From the NCBI GenBank assembly GCA_963714255.1, contig CAVQNU010000018.1, positions 62,001 through 126,000 of the forward strand: a stretch of 64,000 nt of DNA, written 5' to 3'. Origin of the DNA: Rhodovastum sp963714255 (GTDB taxonomy: Bacteria; Pseudomonadota; Alphaproteobacteria; Acetobacterales; Acetobacteraceae). The position numbers and the translations under genes were made by a program. The notes under the pieces are model-generated. The model had not been told where the DNA came from, made no database searches, and saw only the letters and a program-made list of their open reading frames with translations. Shown piece by piece: positions 1-8,393 of the stretch. Each line of letters opens with the position of its first letter. Positions within the stretch are counted from its first letter, which is position 1.

Positions 1-443
1 TCGGTGGTGGCGGCGGCGCGGATGGGCGCGCCGTTACGGGTCGCCCCGTTGCCCTGGCGGGCGGCGAAGGTCTCGCCCAAAGCGGGGGCCACCAGCACGC
101 CCAGCAGGGCGGTGCGGTCCTCGATCAGCCCGAGCGAGACGCACCAGCGGTCGGCCCCGCGGGCGAAATTCGACGTGCCGTCGATCGGGTCGAGCACCCA
201 GCGCAGCCGGCCCGGGCGCCCGAGGCCGGTTTCCTCGCCCTGGAACCCGTCTTCCGGGAACGCCTCGGCCAGCGCCCGGGCGACGAAGGCCTCGGTCGCG
301 CCATCGGCCTCGGTCAGCCAGTTCTGCGCGCTTTTCAGCGTGGCGGTGGCAGCGCCCGGGGGCGGGCGCAGGCGGAGCGCCAGCGCGCCGGCCTGTTCGG
401 CGATGCGGATGGCTGTTTCCAGCCGCCGTTCGAGTGCGGTCAT
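1..443 (-). CDS. Inositol monophosphatase family protein, partial (C-terminus outside window)
   Basis: This is the N-terminal 147 residues of a Mg2+-dependent phosphatase of the IMPase/FBPase/HisN fold. The metal-site motif WVLDPIDGTSNFARG lies near residues 81-95, and an EE pair (GEETG) at about residue 70 fits the first metal ligands. The family hydrolyses inositol phosphates, histidinol phosphate or similar sugar phosphates. The ATG shares an ATGA overlap with the stop of the upstream permease gene, so it is translationally coupled to the ABC importer. This suggests it dephosphorylates the imported compound, which is inference. The true substrate cannot be decided from the fragment; histidinol-phosphatase is the main alternative. 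Confidence 0.88.
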   Translation of the reverse strand, partial: MTALERRLETAIRIAEQAGALALRLRPPPGAATATLKSAQNWLTEADGATEAFVARALAEAFPEDGFQGEETGLGRPGRLRWVLDPIDGTSNFARGADRWCVSLGLIEDRTALLGVLVAPALGETFAARQGNGATRNGAPIRAAATT

Positions 444-1246
444 CTGATTCCTGCGCGCATGAAGCTCTGCACGAACTGCCGCTGGAACAGCAGGAAGGCA
501 AGCAGCAGCGGTGCGGAGGTCGTCAAGGTGGCGGCGGTGATGATCGACCAGTCGATGCCCTGGTCGGTGGCGGCGAAGACGGACAGGCCCACGGTGACGG
601 GCCGCGTGGACACCGAGTTGGTAATCACCAGCGGCCAGAGGAAATTGTTCCAGTGGTAACTCACCGACACCAGCCCATAGGCGATGTAGGTCGGCCGGGC
701 CAGCGGCACGTAAACCCGCCACAGCCGGGCGAGGGTCGAGCAGCCTTCCAGCCGGGCGGCGTCGTCGAGTTCCTGCGGCACGGTGCGAAATGTCTGGCGC
801 AGCAGGAAAATGCCGAACGCCGAGCCGAGATAAGGCAGCGCGATGGCAAGAATGGAATCGACCAGCCCGAGCTCCGCCAGCGTGCGGTAATTGCCCACCA
901 GCAGCACGTCCGGCATGATCATCAGTTGCAGCAGCATGAGCGCAAACAACGTGTCGCGCCCCGGGAAGGTCAGACGGGCGAAGGCGAAGGCCGCCGGGGT
1001 GCACAGCACGAACTGGGCGACGAGAATGAGCGTGACCAGGATGAACGTATTGAGGAAGTAGCGCGCGAACGGCGCCGCTTCCCAGGCCAACTCGAAATTA
1101 TGCAGGGTCAGCGGCGCGAAAGGATCAAAGTGCGTGGCGGCGGCGCTCGGGTGGAACGCCGTCCACACCGCATACAGCAGCGGCGACACCCAGAGCAGGC
1201 CGAGCAGCCAGGCGCCGGCGATTTCCAATGTGCGGGTGAAGCTCAC
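440..1246 (-). CDS. ugpE: ABC transporter permease, UgpE/MalG type
   Basis: This 268-residue inner-membrane permease has six predicted hydrophobic segments. The EAA-loop region (QELDDAARLEGCSTLARLWRVYVPLARP) contacts the ATPase. I chose the GTG at 1246 because it overlaps the ugpA stop as GTGA; a longer open frame upstream lies inside ugpA and is a shadow. It forms the translocation pore with UgpA. The cluster order (ATPase, binding protein, UgpA, UgpE) and the similarity of the binding protein point to sn-glycerol-3-phosphate or a related phosphodiester. The substrate is inferred from family resemblance, not shown. Confidence 0.88.
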   Translation of the reverse strand: MSFTRTLEIAGAWLLGLLWVSPLLYAVWTAFHPSAAATHFDPFAPLTLHNFELAWEAAPFARYFLNTFILVTLILVAQFVLCTPAAFAFARLTFPGRDTLFALMLLQLMIMPDVLLVGNYRTLAELGLVDSILAIALPYLGSAFGIFLLRQTFRTVPQELDDAARLEGCSTLARLWRVYVPLARPTYIAYGLVSVSYHWNNFLWPLVITNSVSTRPVTVGLSVFAATDQGIDWSIITAATLTTSAPLLLAFLLFQRQFVQSFMRAGIR

Positions 1247-2112
1247 CGGTAGTGCACGAAGCGGCCGAGCACGCCAAACTGCAGGGCGGCGAGGGCGGCG
1301 AGGATCGCGAGCAAAACAACGGTGAGCGTCGCCGCCATGGCGGTATCCCAGAAGCGGAATCCGGTTTCGTAGATGTAGTACAGCAGCAGCGTGGTGGCGT
1401 TGTCCGGGCCGCCGCGCGTCATCACCACGATATGGTCGACCAGCCGGAAAGCGTTGATCACCGCATTGACCAGCACGAACAGCGTGGTGGGCATCAGCAA
1501 CGGCAGGGTGACGCGGCGGAAGAAATTGAACCGCGAGGAGCCTTCCAGAAGCGCCGCCTCCTTCAGGTCGGGCGGCATCGACTGCAGCGCGGCGAGGTAG
1601 AAGATCATGAAGAACCCCGCCTCTTTCCACACCGCGACCGCGATCACGGCGGGCAGGGCGGTATCGCGGTCGCCCAGCCAGTTATGCCTTCCGCCGCCGA
1701 AGGCGCCCAGCACGCGGTCGAACAGTCCGTAATCGGGGGTGAGGAAGAACAGCCAGATATTCGCAACCGCAATCATCGGCAGCATGGTGGGGGTGAAATA
1801 GGCCATGCGCAGCAGCGGCCGTCCGGGCAGCGCCTCGTTCACCGCCAGCGCCATCAGCAAAGCGAGGATCACCGAGGCTGGAATGGTCGCCAGCGCATAC
1901 ACCGCGTTGTTGTGCAGCGCCTGCCAGAACACCGGGTCGCCCCAGAGCGCGGCGTAATTGTCGAGCCCGACGAACTGCGCCGGGTGGCTGCCTTTCGGGG
2001 TGGTGTACAGGCTGTCCGCCAGCGTGGTCAGCGCCGGCCAGTGGGTGAACGCCACCAGCAGGGCCAGCGCGGGCAGCACGAGCAGGTAGGCGTGCAGGGT
2101 TTCGCGCTTCAT
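1243..2112 (-). CDS. ugpA: ABC transporter permease, UgpA/MalF type
   Basis: This 289-residue permease begins with a hydrophobic segment (LHAYLLVLPALALLVAFTHW) and contains the EAA loop (PPDLKEAALLEGSSRFNFFRRVTLPLL) at about residues 190-215. Six transmembrane segments are expected for the family. It pairs with UgpE, with which it shares a GTGA start/stop overlap. Upstream of its ATG is a 195-base gap holding a long palindrome. That gap separates it from ugpB and could set the stoichiometry between the binding protein and the membrane components. Confidence 0.88.
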   Translation of the reverse strand: MKRETLHAYLLVLPALALLVAFTHWPALTTLADSLYTTPKGSHPAQFVGLDNYAALWGDPVFWQALHNNAVYALATIPASVILALLMALAVNEALPGRPLLRMAYFTPTMLPMIAVANIWLFFLTPDYGLFDRVLGAFGGGRHNWLGDRDTALPAVIAVAVWKEAGFFMIFYLAALQSMPPDLKEAALLEGSSRFNFFRRVTLPLLMPTTLFVLVNAVINAFRLVDHIVVMTRGGPDNATTLLLYYIYETGFRFWDTAMAATLTVVLLAILAALAALQFGVLGRFVHYR

Positions 2113-2133
2113 GCGCGGACACGGGTGGGCTTG

Positions 2134-2240
2134 GTGCGGCCCGACCCCTCCCCCCTTCCGCCTCCCTCAAGGGGAGGGGGAAAAGAACCTGCTCCCCCTC
2201 CCCTTGAGGGAGGGGGAAGGGGGGAGGGGTCGGGCCGCAC
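2134..2240. repeat. Near-perfect long palindrome between ugpA and ugpB
   Basis: The outermost 22 bases (2134-2155 versus 2219-2240) are exact reverse complements. Pairing continues inward through two CCTCCCTCAAGGGGAGG-like blocks to a short loop near 2185-2190. As RNA it would make a hairpin of about 50 bp. It lies just downstream of ugpB and upstream of ugpA in the same transcription direction. That is the position where REP-like stem-loops protect upstream mRNA from 3' decay or attenuate downstream expression. It is not the same family as the CCAGGGC repeats elsewhere in the window. Confidence 0.85.
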
Positions 2241-2307
2241 GAAACCCGCCGGTAAGGCTTGATACTCCAAGCAGCGGATCACCACCTGTTTCCCCGGCTC
2301 GGTCCGG

Positions 2308-3600
2308 CTAGCGGCTGTACGGGCGCAGCAGCCGCGCGGCGTTCGCCTGCGCGTCGTCCAGCGCGGCGCCGGGCGATTTGCGGTCCAGCAAAGCGGCCTG
2401 CAACTCGTCGTTCAGCGCCTTCGTCACCCGCTGGTTGTCATGCGTGGACAGTTCCGGCACGGCGAATGTCAGCTGATCGCGCGCCACCGCGGCGGCCGGA
2501 AACGCGGCCACATAGGCGCGCATCGCCGGCGTCTCCCAGGCCGCCGGGCTGGTGGCGACATAGCCGGTGTCGATGCCCCATTGCGCCGCCCGCGCGGGCG
2601 AGGTCACCCAGCGCAAAAACCGCAGCGCGGCCCGTTGCTGCGCCGGCGTGGCGCCCTTGAACAGATGGAAATTGCCGCCCCCGGTCGGGCTGCCCCGCCG
2701 CGTGTGCGCCGGCAGCATGGCGACCCCGAAGGGGAATTTCGCATTCGCCCTGATGTTGGAGAGATTGCCGGTGGTGTGCCAGATGATCGCCGCCCGCCCC
2801 TCCAGGAAGTCGCGCGGCGTGGTGCCCCAGTCGACGATGCCGGGCGGGTGGGCGTGGTATTTCGACACCAGACTGGTCCAGTATTGCAGCGCTTCCACGC
2901 AGCCCGGCGCGTTGAACGCAACCTTCGTGCCGTCGGCATTGGCCAGTTCCACCCCGGCCTGGGCGGCGAAGGCCTGAAACAGCCAGTAGGGAAACCCGGT
3001 CGAGGGCACCTGGATGCCCCAGCGCGTCACCCGCTCGCCCTCGCGCTTCGTCGCCTTGGCAGCGGTTGCGGCCAGCTCCTCCCAGGTGGCGGGCGCGCGG
3101 TCCGGATCGAGCCCCGCCTCGCCGAACGCCTCCTTGTTCCAGAACATCACGATGGTCGAGCGCTGGAACGGCACCCCCCAGCAATGCCCGCCAATCTGCC
3201 CGTTGCGCAGGAAAGCCGGGTAGAAACTGTCCAGCCACGCCCGGTCCGCCGCCTCGCTGGCGACGCTGTTGAGCGGCACGATCAGCTCGTCATCGACCAG
3301 CGAATAGGCATCGACGGCCAGCGTCACCGCCAGCGCCGGCCCCTGGCCCGCCTTGGTCGCCGTGACCGCCTTGGTCAGCGTATCGACATAGCTGCCCGCA
3401 TAGACCGGTTTCAGCCGGATATCCGGGTTTTCCTGCATGAAATCGGCCGCATAGCCGTCGATGATCTTGGTGATCGGACCGCCGACCGCGACCGGGAAAT
3501 AGAACTCGACCTCGCTGCCGCCCTCGGCGCGGACGATCGCCGGGGCGGCGAGCGCGGCGGCGCCGGCCAGGACCGTGCGTCGGGTCACGGGTGCGCGCAT
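2308..3600 (-). CDS. ugpB: ABC transporter substrate-binding protein, UgpB type
   Basis: This 430-residue periplasmic solute-binding protein belongs to extracellular family 1. The start at 3600 is chosen because AGGAGG lies 6 bases upstream and it gives a Tat-like signal peptide (VTRRTVLAGAAALAAPAIVRA). A longer open frame would add 37 residues without signal character. The body resembles UgpB: FYFPVAVGGPITKIIDGYA near the mature N-terminus and PTGGGNFHLFKG in the C-terminal lobe. It would bind glycerol-3-phosphate or glycerophosphodiesters in the periplasm and deliver them to UgpAE. Ligand identity is inferred. Confidence 0.88.
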   Translation of the reverse strand: MRAPVTRRTVLAGAAALAAPAIVRAEGGSEVEFYFPVAVGGPITKIIDGYAADFMQENPDIRLKPVYAGSYVDTLTKAVTATKAGQGPALAVTLAVDAYSLVDDELIVPLNSVASEAADRAWLDSFYPAFLRNGQIGGHCWGVPFQRSTIVMFWNKEAFGEAGLDPDRAPATWEELAATAAKATKREGERVTRWGIQVPSTGFPYWLFQAFAAQAGVELANADGTKVAFNAPGCVEALQYWTSLVSKYHAHPPGIVDWGTTPRDFLEGRAAIIWHTTGNLSNIRANAKFPFGVAMLPAHTRRGSPTGGGNFHLFKGATPAQQRAALRFLRWVTSPARAAQWGIDTGYVATSPAAWETPAMRAYVAAFPAAAVARDQLTFAVPELSTHDNQRVTKALNDELQAALLDRKSPGAALDDAQANAARLLRPYSR

Positions 3601-3616
3601 GCGGAACCTCCTCGGG

Positions 3617-4717
3617 TCAGGCTTGTTGCGGAACCTGCGCCAGGCGCCGTCCGGTGGCATCGAACAGGTGGATATCGGCTTGGTCGGCGGCGAAGCGAAC
3701 AGCCGCGCCATCGCCGATAACGGCGCGTCCCGGCAGACGTGCCAGCAGCCGCGCCCCCTCGCCCGTCGTGCAGGCCAGGATCGTGTCGGCGCCGAGATAC
3801 TCGGCGTGCTGCACGCGGGCGGGAATGCCGGCCGCCGACAGGAGCAGCGCCTCGGGCCGGATGCCGGCCAGCACCGCGCCTGCGAGCGGCGGCGCCAGCA
3901 CCGGCCCGTCGGTGCCGCGCACCACCAGCCCGCCGGCGGCCGGCGCGAGCGGCAACAGGTTCATCGGCGGCGTGCCGACAAACCCCGCCGCGAACGCCGT
4001 GGCGGGACGGGCGTACAGCTCGGCCGGCGGCGAGTCCTGCTCGATCCGTCCCTCGCGCAGCAGCACCACCTGATCGGCCATGCCCATGGCCTCGGTCTGG
4101 TCATGCGTCACATACAGCATGGTGATGCCGAGCCTGCGCTGCAGCGCCAGAATCTCCCGCCGCATATCGGCGCGCAGCTGCGCGTCGAGGTTTGACAGCG
4201 GCTCGTCCATCAAACACACCGGCGCTTCCGCCACGATCGCCCGCCCGAGCGCCACCCGCTGCTGCTGCCCGCCGGAAAGCTGGCCGGGCCGGCGCGCCAG
4301 CAAATGCCCAATGCCGAGCATCGCCGCCGCCCGCTCCAGCCGCCGCCCCCGTTCGGCCTTCGCCACCCCGCGCGCCTTCAGGCCAAACACGATGTTCTCG
4401 GCCACGTTCAGATGCGGGAACAGCGCATAGGACTGAAACACCATCGCCACCCCCCGCGCGGCCGGCGGCAGAAGCGTCACGTCCCGCCCGCCGATTTCCA
4501 CAAGCCCGCCGCTGGCCTGCTCAAGCCCGGCGACGATGCGCAGGCAGGTGGTTTTGCCGCAGCCGGAGGGTCCGAGCAGCACGCAGAAACTGCCCGCCGC
4601 GACCTCCAGCGACACGCCGTCCAGCGCCGCCACCGCGCCGAACCGGCGAGCGACGCCGCGCAGACGCACGTTGGCGCCGGCCGGGCGGGCGGTCGCTGGA
4701 GGGAAATGGTTCGTCAT
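3617..4717 (-). CDS. ugpC: ABC transporter ATP-binding protein, UgpC/MalK type
   Basis: This 366-residue cytoplasmic ATPase energises the UgpABE importer. Visible motifs are Walker A GPSGCGKTT near residue 49, signature LSGGQQQR near 145, Walker B CLMDEPLSNLD near 168, the switch His in YVTHDQTEAMGMAD, and a C-terminal TOBE-type regulatory domain. The start at 4717 has GGGGAGGACC just upstream; an in-frame upstream extension of 34 residues is unlikely. It is the first gene of the minus-strand ugp cluster, 16 bases ahead of ugpB, and diverges from coaE, so the promoter should lie in 4718-4839. Confidence 0.9.
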   Translation of the reverse strand: MTNHFPPATARPAGANVRLRGVARRFGAVAALDGVSLEVAAGSFCVLLGPSGCGKTTCLRIVAGLEQASGGLVEIGGRDVTLLPPAARGVAMVFQSYALFPHLNVAENIVFGLKARGVAKAERGRRLERAAAMLGIGHLLARRPGQLSGGQQQRVALGRAIVAEAPVCLMDEPLSNLDAQLRADMRREILALQRRLGITMLYVTHDQTEAMGMADQVVLLREGRIEQDSPPAELYARPATAFAAGFVGTPPMNLLPLAPAAGGLVVRGTDGPVLAPPLAGAVLAGIRPEALLLSAAGIPARVQHAEYLGADTILACTTGEGARLLARLPGRAVIGDGAAVRFAADQADIHLFDATGRRLAQVPQQA

Positions 4718-4839
4718 GGTCCTCCCCGGCCCATAGCTTGGCATGGACCGGAGGGCGTGTGGCAGTTTGAAGAAACCGGGCGGTGCTTGCCGCGCCCGCC
4801 CATCCGTGCTTGCTGCCACCCCATGGCACGAGGACCAGC

Positions 4840-5445
4840 ATGCACGTAATCGGCCTCACCGGCGGCATCGGCATGGGCAAATCCACCGCCGCCGCCGCCT
4901 TCCGCCGCGCCCATATCCCGGTGTTCGACGCCGACGCCGCCGTCCACCGCATCCAAGGCCCGGACGGCCGCGCCCTCCGCGCCATCGAAACCACCTTCCC
5001 CGGCACCGTCACCACCGACCCCCAGAACCGCCGCGTGCTCAACCGCGCCGCCCTCCGCAGCCGCGTGCTCACCGACCCGCAAGCCCTCAAACGCCTCGAA
5101 TCCATCGTCCACCCGCTGGTCCGCCGCGAAGAACTCATCTTCCTCGCCCGCGTCCGCCGCGAAGGCGCACGCATCGCCGTGCTCGATATCCCCCTGCTGC
5201 TGGAAACCGGCGGCGACCAACTCGTCAGCCTCGTGCTCGTGGTCTCCGCCCCCCGCGCTATCCAAATCGCCCGCGTCCGCCAGCGCCGCAACATGGACCC
5301 CGCCCAGGTCCAGGCCGTGCTCGCCCGCCAAATGCCCGACGCCGAAAAACGCCGCCGCGCCGACCTGATCGTGCGCACCGGCCTGTCACGCAATCACGCG
5401 CTCAAAACCATCCAACGCCTCATCCAGGACCTGCGCCGCCCATGA
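4840..5445 (+). CDS. coaE: Dephospho-CoA kinase
   Basis: This enzyme phosphorylates the 3'-OH of dephospho-CoA, the last step of coenzyme A synthesis. The protein has 201 residues, normal for the family. The P-loop GLTGGIGMGKST is at residues 5-16, followed by the adenine/CoA region FDADAAVH and the lid segment ARQMPDAEKRRRADLIV. The start at 4840 is preceded by GAGG; a longer frame exists but lacks similarity. The last base pair overlaps dnaQ as ATGA. The coaE-dnaQ pairing is common in alphaproteobacteria. Codons here are strikingly C-ending compared with genes after about 18 kb. Confidence 0.95.
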   Translation: MHVIGLTGGIGMGKSTAAAAFRRAHIPVFDADAAVHRIQGPDGRALRAIETTFPGTVTTDPQNRRVLNRAALRSRVLTDPQALKRLESIVHPLVRREELIFLARVRREGARIAVLDIPLLLETGGDQLVSLVLVVSAPRAIQIARVRQRRNMDPAQVQAVLARQMPDAEKRRRADLIVRTGLSRNHALKTIQRLIQDLRRP

Positions 5446-6119
5446 TCCGCTCCGTGCTGTTCGACACCGAAACCACCGGCCTCGACCCCATGGCCGGCGA
5501 CCGCGTGATCGAAGTCGCCGCCCTGGAACTGATCAACGACCTGCCCACCGGCCGCCACTTCCACGCCCTCGTGCACCCGCAACGCGCCATCCCCAACGAG
5601 GTCGTGCGCGTGCACGGCATCACGCTGGACAAACTCGAAGGCAAACCCCTGTTCGCCGAAATCGCCGACGACCTGCTGGCATTCTTCGCCGACGACAAAC
5701 TCGTCGCCCACAACGCCCCCTTCGACTTCGGCTTCCTCAACGCCGAATTCTCCCGCCTCGGCCACCCCTCGCTGAACGCCGAGCGCATGATCGACACGCT
5801 GGCGCTGGCGAAAAAGAAATTCCCCGGCATGCCAAACAACCTCGACGCCCTGTGCCGGCGCTTCGGCATCGACCTGTCCGAACGAACCACCCACAACGCC
5901 CTGCTGGACTGCCGGCTGCTGGCGGAAGTCTACGTCGAACTCACCGGCGGACGGCAACGCGGACTTTCCTTGGCCGAATCCACACAGGGCGCCATCCAGG
6001 TCGCGACTTACGCAGCGCTCGGGCCGCGCACGCCCCGCCAGATCGTGCCTACCGAACACGAGCTACATGCACACGCAGCTTTCATAACGAAACTCAAGGA
6101 ACCGGTCTGGAATCAATAG
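5442..6119 (+). CDS. dnaQ: DNA polymerase III epsilon subunit (3'-5' exonuclease)
   Basis: This 225-residue proofreading exonuclease belongs to the DEDDh family. Exo I is FDTETTGLDP at residues 6-15, Exo II is AHNAPFDFGFLN near 90-101, and the Exo III His/Asp region is ERTTHNALLDCRLLAEVY near 147-164. It associates with the polymerase III alpha subunit. The ATG overlaps the coaE stop (ATGA), so the pair is probably co-transcribed and coupled. It is close to the usual alphaproteobacterial DnaQ length. Confidence 0.95.
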   Translation: MIRSVLFDTETTGLDPMAGDRVIEVAALELINDLPTGRHFHALVHPQRAIPNEVVRVHGITLDKLEGKPLFAEIADDLLAFFADDKLVAHNAPFDFGFLNAEFSRLGHPSLNAERMIDTLALAKKKFPGMPNNLDALCRRFGIDLSERTTHNALLDCRLLAEVYVELTGGRQRGLSLAESTQGAIQVATYAALGPRTPRQIVPTEHELHAHAAFITKLKEPVWNQ

Positions 6120-6120
6120 T

Positions 6121-6188
6121 AAAGGAAAGGCCAGGGCTCTGCCCTGGACCCGCAAGGGGCCGGGAGGCCCCTTGACCCCATTACTTTA
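6121..6188 (+). repeat. CCAGGGC-type intergenic palindromic repeat, single copy
   Basis: The core CCAGGGCTCTGCCCTGG is at 6131-6147, followed by a second palindromic arm (AAGGGGCC...GGCCCCTTG) and the tail ACCCCATTACTTT. It begins 2 bases after the dnaQ stop. It belongs to the window-wide family described in the findings. Confidence 0.9.
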
Positions 6189-6199
6189 GAGGAACACCC

Positions 6200-6469
6200 A
6201 TGGCCCAATACACCTTGCTGCGGCACAGCGGCTACGCCCAGGGCGGCAACCCCGACTTTGAGGGCGCCGTGGAGGCCACCGAAATCACCGACACGGAAGC
6301 CTACCAGGTCCGCGCCGCCGGCGGCGCGCTGTTCCCCAGCCGCGAAGCCGCAAAAGCCGCCGAGGCAGCCGCCAATTACCCCGATGGATCGAACACAAAC
6401 GGCGCGCGCGTCCCGGGCTATTTCTCCTCTCTGCGCATCCGCGGCGCCGAAATCTACATGCCCCGCTAA
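6200..6469 (+). CDS. Conserved-looking small protein of unknown function (89 aa)
   Basis: This soluble 89-residue protein has no signal peptide or transmembrane segment and no recognised domain. It begins MAQYTLLRHSGYAQGG and has an Ala/Glu-rich helical stretch (REAAKAAEAAANYP) in the middle and a basic end (YMPR). AGAGGA lies upstream of the ATG. Its stop codon overlaps the stop of the convergent hydrolase gene by 4 bases, which argues that the boundary is real. It sits after a palindromic repeat that probably separates it from coaE-dnaQ. I do not recognise the family. Confidence 0.7.
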   Translation: MAQYTLLRHSGYAQGGNPDFEGAVEATEITDTEAYQVRAAGGALFPSREAAKAAEAAANYPDGSNTNGARVPGYFSSLRIRGAEIYMPR

Positions 6470-8214
6470 ACCGCCACCAACGGCAACACCACCCGGCTCG
6501 GCCTCGCCGCATCCGCGAACACCGTGTTCACCGCCACCCGCCGGCACCGCGAAACCCCCTCCGGCTCGCCGGTGTTCAGATTGACATCGAACTTCGGAAA
6601 ATTGCTCGACGACACATCCAACCGGATGCGATGCCCAACCTCGAACAAATTGCCGATCGGCAGCACCAGCCTGATCCGCACCACCTCGCCCGCCCGCCGC
6701 AGCCGCGCCTCGCTCGGGTCCTCGGCATAACGCAGCCGCAAAATCGTGTCGGCCAGCAGCATCGCATAACCGCGCGGATAGTCGGGGCTCGATGGATACA
6801 CATCGATCAGCTTGGCGGTGAAATCCGTGTCCGGCCCGTCGGTGGCGACGAACAGCACCACCTCCACCGGCCCCACCACCTGCACCGCCTCGGTCAGCGG
6901 CGCGGTCTGGAAGGCCAGCACATCCCGCCGCGCCGCCAGCGGCAGAAACGGCGGCCGGCAGCCGAAAAACCTCGCATCGCCCACCTGATCGAAACTGCCC
7001 GGCTCCGCGATCGGCTCGAACGAGGAAAAATTGCCGCCGATCGTCGGCACCGGGTCCGCCGGATCGAAATCATAGCTCAGCGGCTTCGCTCGTTCCTGCG
7101 GCACCTGCGGGTCGAGCCGGCCATCATTATGCAAATGCCACACTGCCGGCACCGCCCCCGGCACCGGCCAGTCGGCGGCCGTGATCCAGCGCCCGCCATG
7201 ATCCAGCCGCCCCGCCTCCGTCCGCCGCCCGCTGCCCCCGCCCATCACGAACACCCGCACCGAAGGCTCGTCATTGGGCAACCCGCGCGTCACCGCATCG
7301 AAATGACGTAGCTGATAGTCCAGCCAGTCGCCCGCCCAACTCCCAACCGGCGCCTCCGCCCCGAAATCCACATCGCCCGCCACCCGCGCGCCGTGCGCGC
7401 CATGCGTCCACGGCCCCAGGATCAGCCGCTGCCGCCCCCGCCCCGCCGCACTCAGTCCGCGATAATTGCCGGTGGCCGTGGACACATACGGATCGAACCA
7501 CGACGACACATGCACGCAATCGGCGCGGCTGTAGCGGTGATGGAACCCGTCGGCCCACAGCCCCACCTGTTTCCAGAACCCGTCCCGCGCGCCGTGGCAA
7601 ATCTGGTCGAACAGTCGCGCCTCATAGGCCGGGTGGTGGCGCACCGGCGAGGCGCCTTGCTGCCAGGGCCAGGCGGCGAACCAGGCGCGGATGTCCTCGG
7701 CCTCCAGCGCCGCGCGCATCAGCGGATCCGCCGCCGCCTCCGGCGACAAAATGGCCTGGTGATAGGCCCAGTTCGCTTGCCGCAGCTCAAAGGCGCCGCC
7801 CTGCAACACCCCGCTCGCCCAGGCATCGTTGAACCCGCCGCATTCCAGCACCTGCGCCACCAGCCCGGGCGGGTCGAGGCAGCCCAGCGCCGCCTGCGCG
7901 TGCGCGCCGTAGGAAAGCCCGACGGTACAAATGCGCCCGTCGCACCATTGCTGCTCGGTAATCCAGGCGCAGGTATCGGCCCCGTCCGGCCCATCGCCGA
8001 GGTATTTCTCAAAGCGGCCTTCGGACCCGTAACGCCCGCGGCAATCCTGAAACACCGCCGCGTAGCCGTGTGCGTTGATTGCCGGAGCCTGATCGCCGCC
8101 GCGCCCGTACGGCGTGCGTTCCAGGATCACCGGCCAGGGGCCATCACCCGCCGGCAGATGGATATCGGTGGCAAGCCGCACGCCGTCGCGCATAACCAGC
8201 ATTTCGGTGCGCAT
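6466..8214 (-). CDS. CocE/NonD family (X-Pro dipeptidyl-peptidase S15-like) hydrolase
   Basis: This 582-residue alpha/beta hydrolase has a peptidase-S15-like catalytic domain followed by a beta-rich PepX C-terminal domain. The nucleophile elbow is GLSYGAHAQ near residue 110, and GPWTHGAHG near residue 270 resembles the family's conserved GPWxH region. The family includes cocaine esterase, glutaryl-7-ACA acylase and X-Pro dipeptidases, so the substrate (ester or amide) cannot be set here. No signal peptide is apparent, so it is probably cytoplasmic. The start at 8214 is preceded by GGAAGGAACC; an in-frame upstream extension of 19 residues is less likely. It stands alone, downstream of a palindromic repeat. 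Confidence 0.88.
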   Translation of the reverse strand: MRTEMLVMRDGVRLATDIHLPAGDGPWPVILERTPYGRGGDQAPAINAHGYAAVFQDCRGRYGSEGRFEKYLGDGPDGADTCAWITEQQWCDGRICTVGLSYGAHAQAALGCLDPPGLVAQVLECGGFNDAWASGVLQGGAFELRQANWAYHQAILSPEAAADPLMRAALEAEDIRAWFAAWPWQQGASPVRHHPAYEARLFDQICHGARDGFWKQVGLWADGFHHRYSRADCVHVSSWFDPYVSTATGNYRGLSAAGRGRQRLILGPWTHGAHGARVAGDVDFGAEAPVGSWAGDWLDYQLRHFDAVTRGLPNDEPSVRVFVMGGGSGRRTEAGRLDHGGRWITAADWPVPGAVPAVWHLHNDGRLDPQVPQERAKPLSYDFDPADPVPTIGGNFSSFEPIAEPGSFDQVGDARFFGCRPPFLPLAARRDVLAFQTAPLTEAVQVVGPVEVVLFVATDGPDTDFTAKLIDVYPSSPDYPRGYAMLLADTILRLRYAEDPSEARLRRAGEVVRIRLVLPIGNLFEVGHRIRLDVSSSNFPKFDVNLNTGEPEGVSRCRRVAVNTVFADAARPSRVVLPLVAV

Positions 8215-8319
8215 GAGGCTGGTTCCTTCCGTGGCCTTTCGGCAACCTGCGGAACCCTGCGGCGATGTCAACTGGAGCAGGCGGGTCGCAGCCCCGCACC
8301 CCGCCAGGGGCTGCGCCCG

Positions 8320-8391
8320 TGTTAAGTCGCAGGGTCAAGGGGGCCACCGCCCCCTTGCGGGTCCAGGGCAGAGCCCTGGCCTTTCTTACGT
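8320..8391 (-). repeat. CCAGGGC-type intergenic palindromic repeat, single copy
   Basis: The core is at 8363-8379, read on the minus strand. It lies immediately after the 3' end of the minus-strand chemoreceptor gene, as the 6121 copy does after dnaQ. Inner arm GGGGGCCACCGCCCCC. Confidence 0.9.
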
Positions 8392-8393
8392 CC

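Noticed and set aside
4743..6119. 458-codon frame running from upstream of coaE through dnaQ
   Set aside because: The part over coaE is Pro/Arg-rich shadow; only from ATG 5442 does it encode DnaQ.
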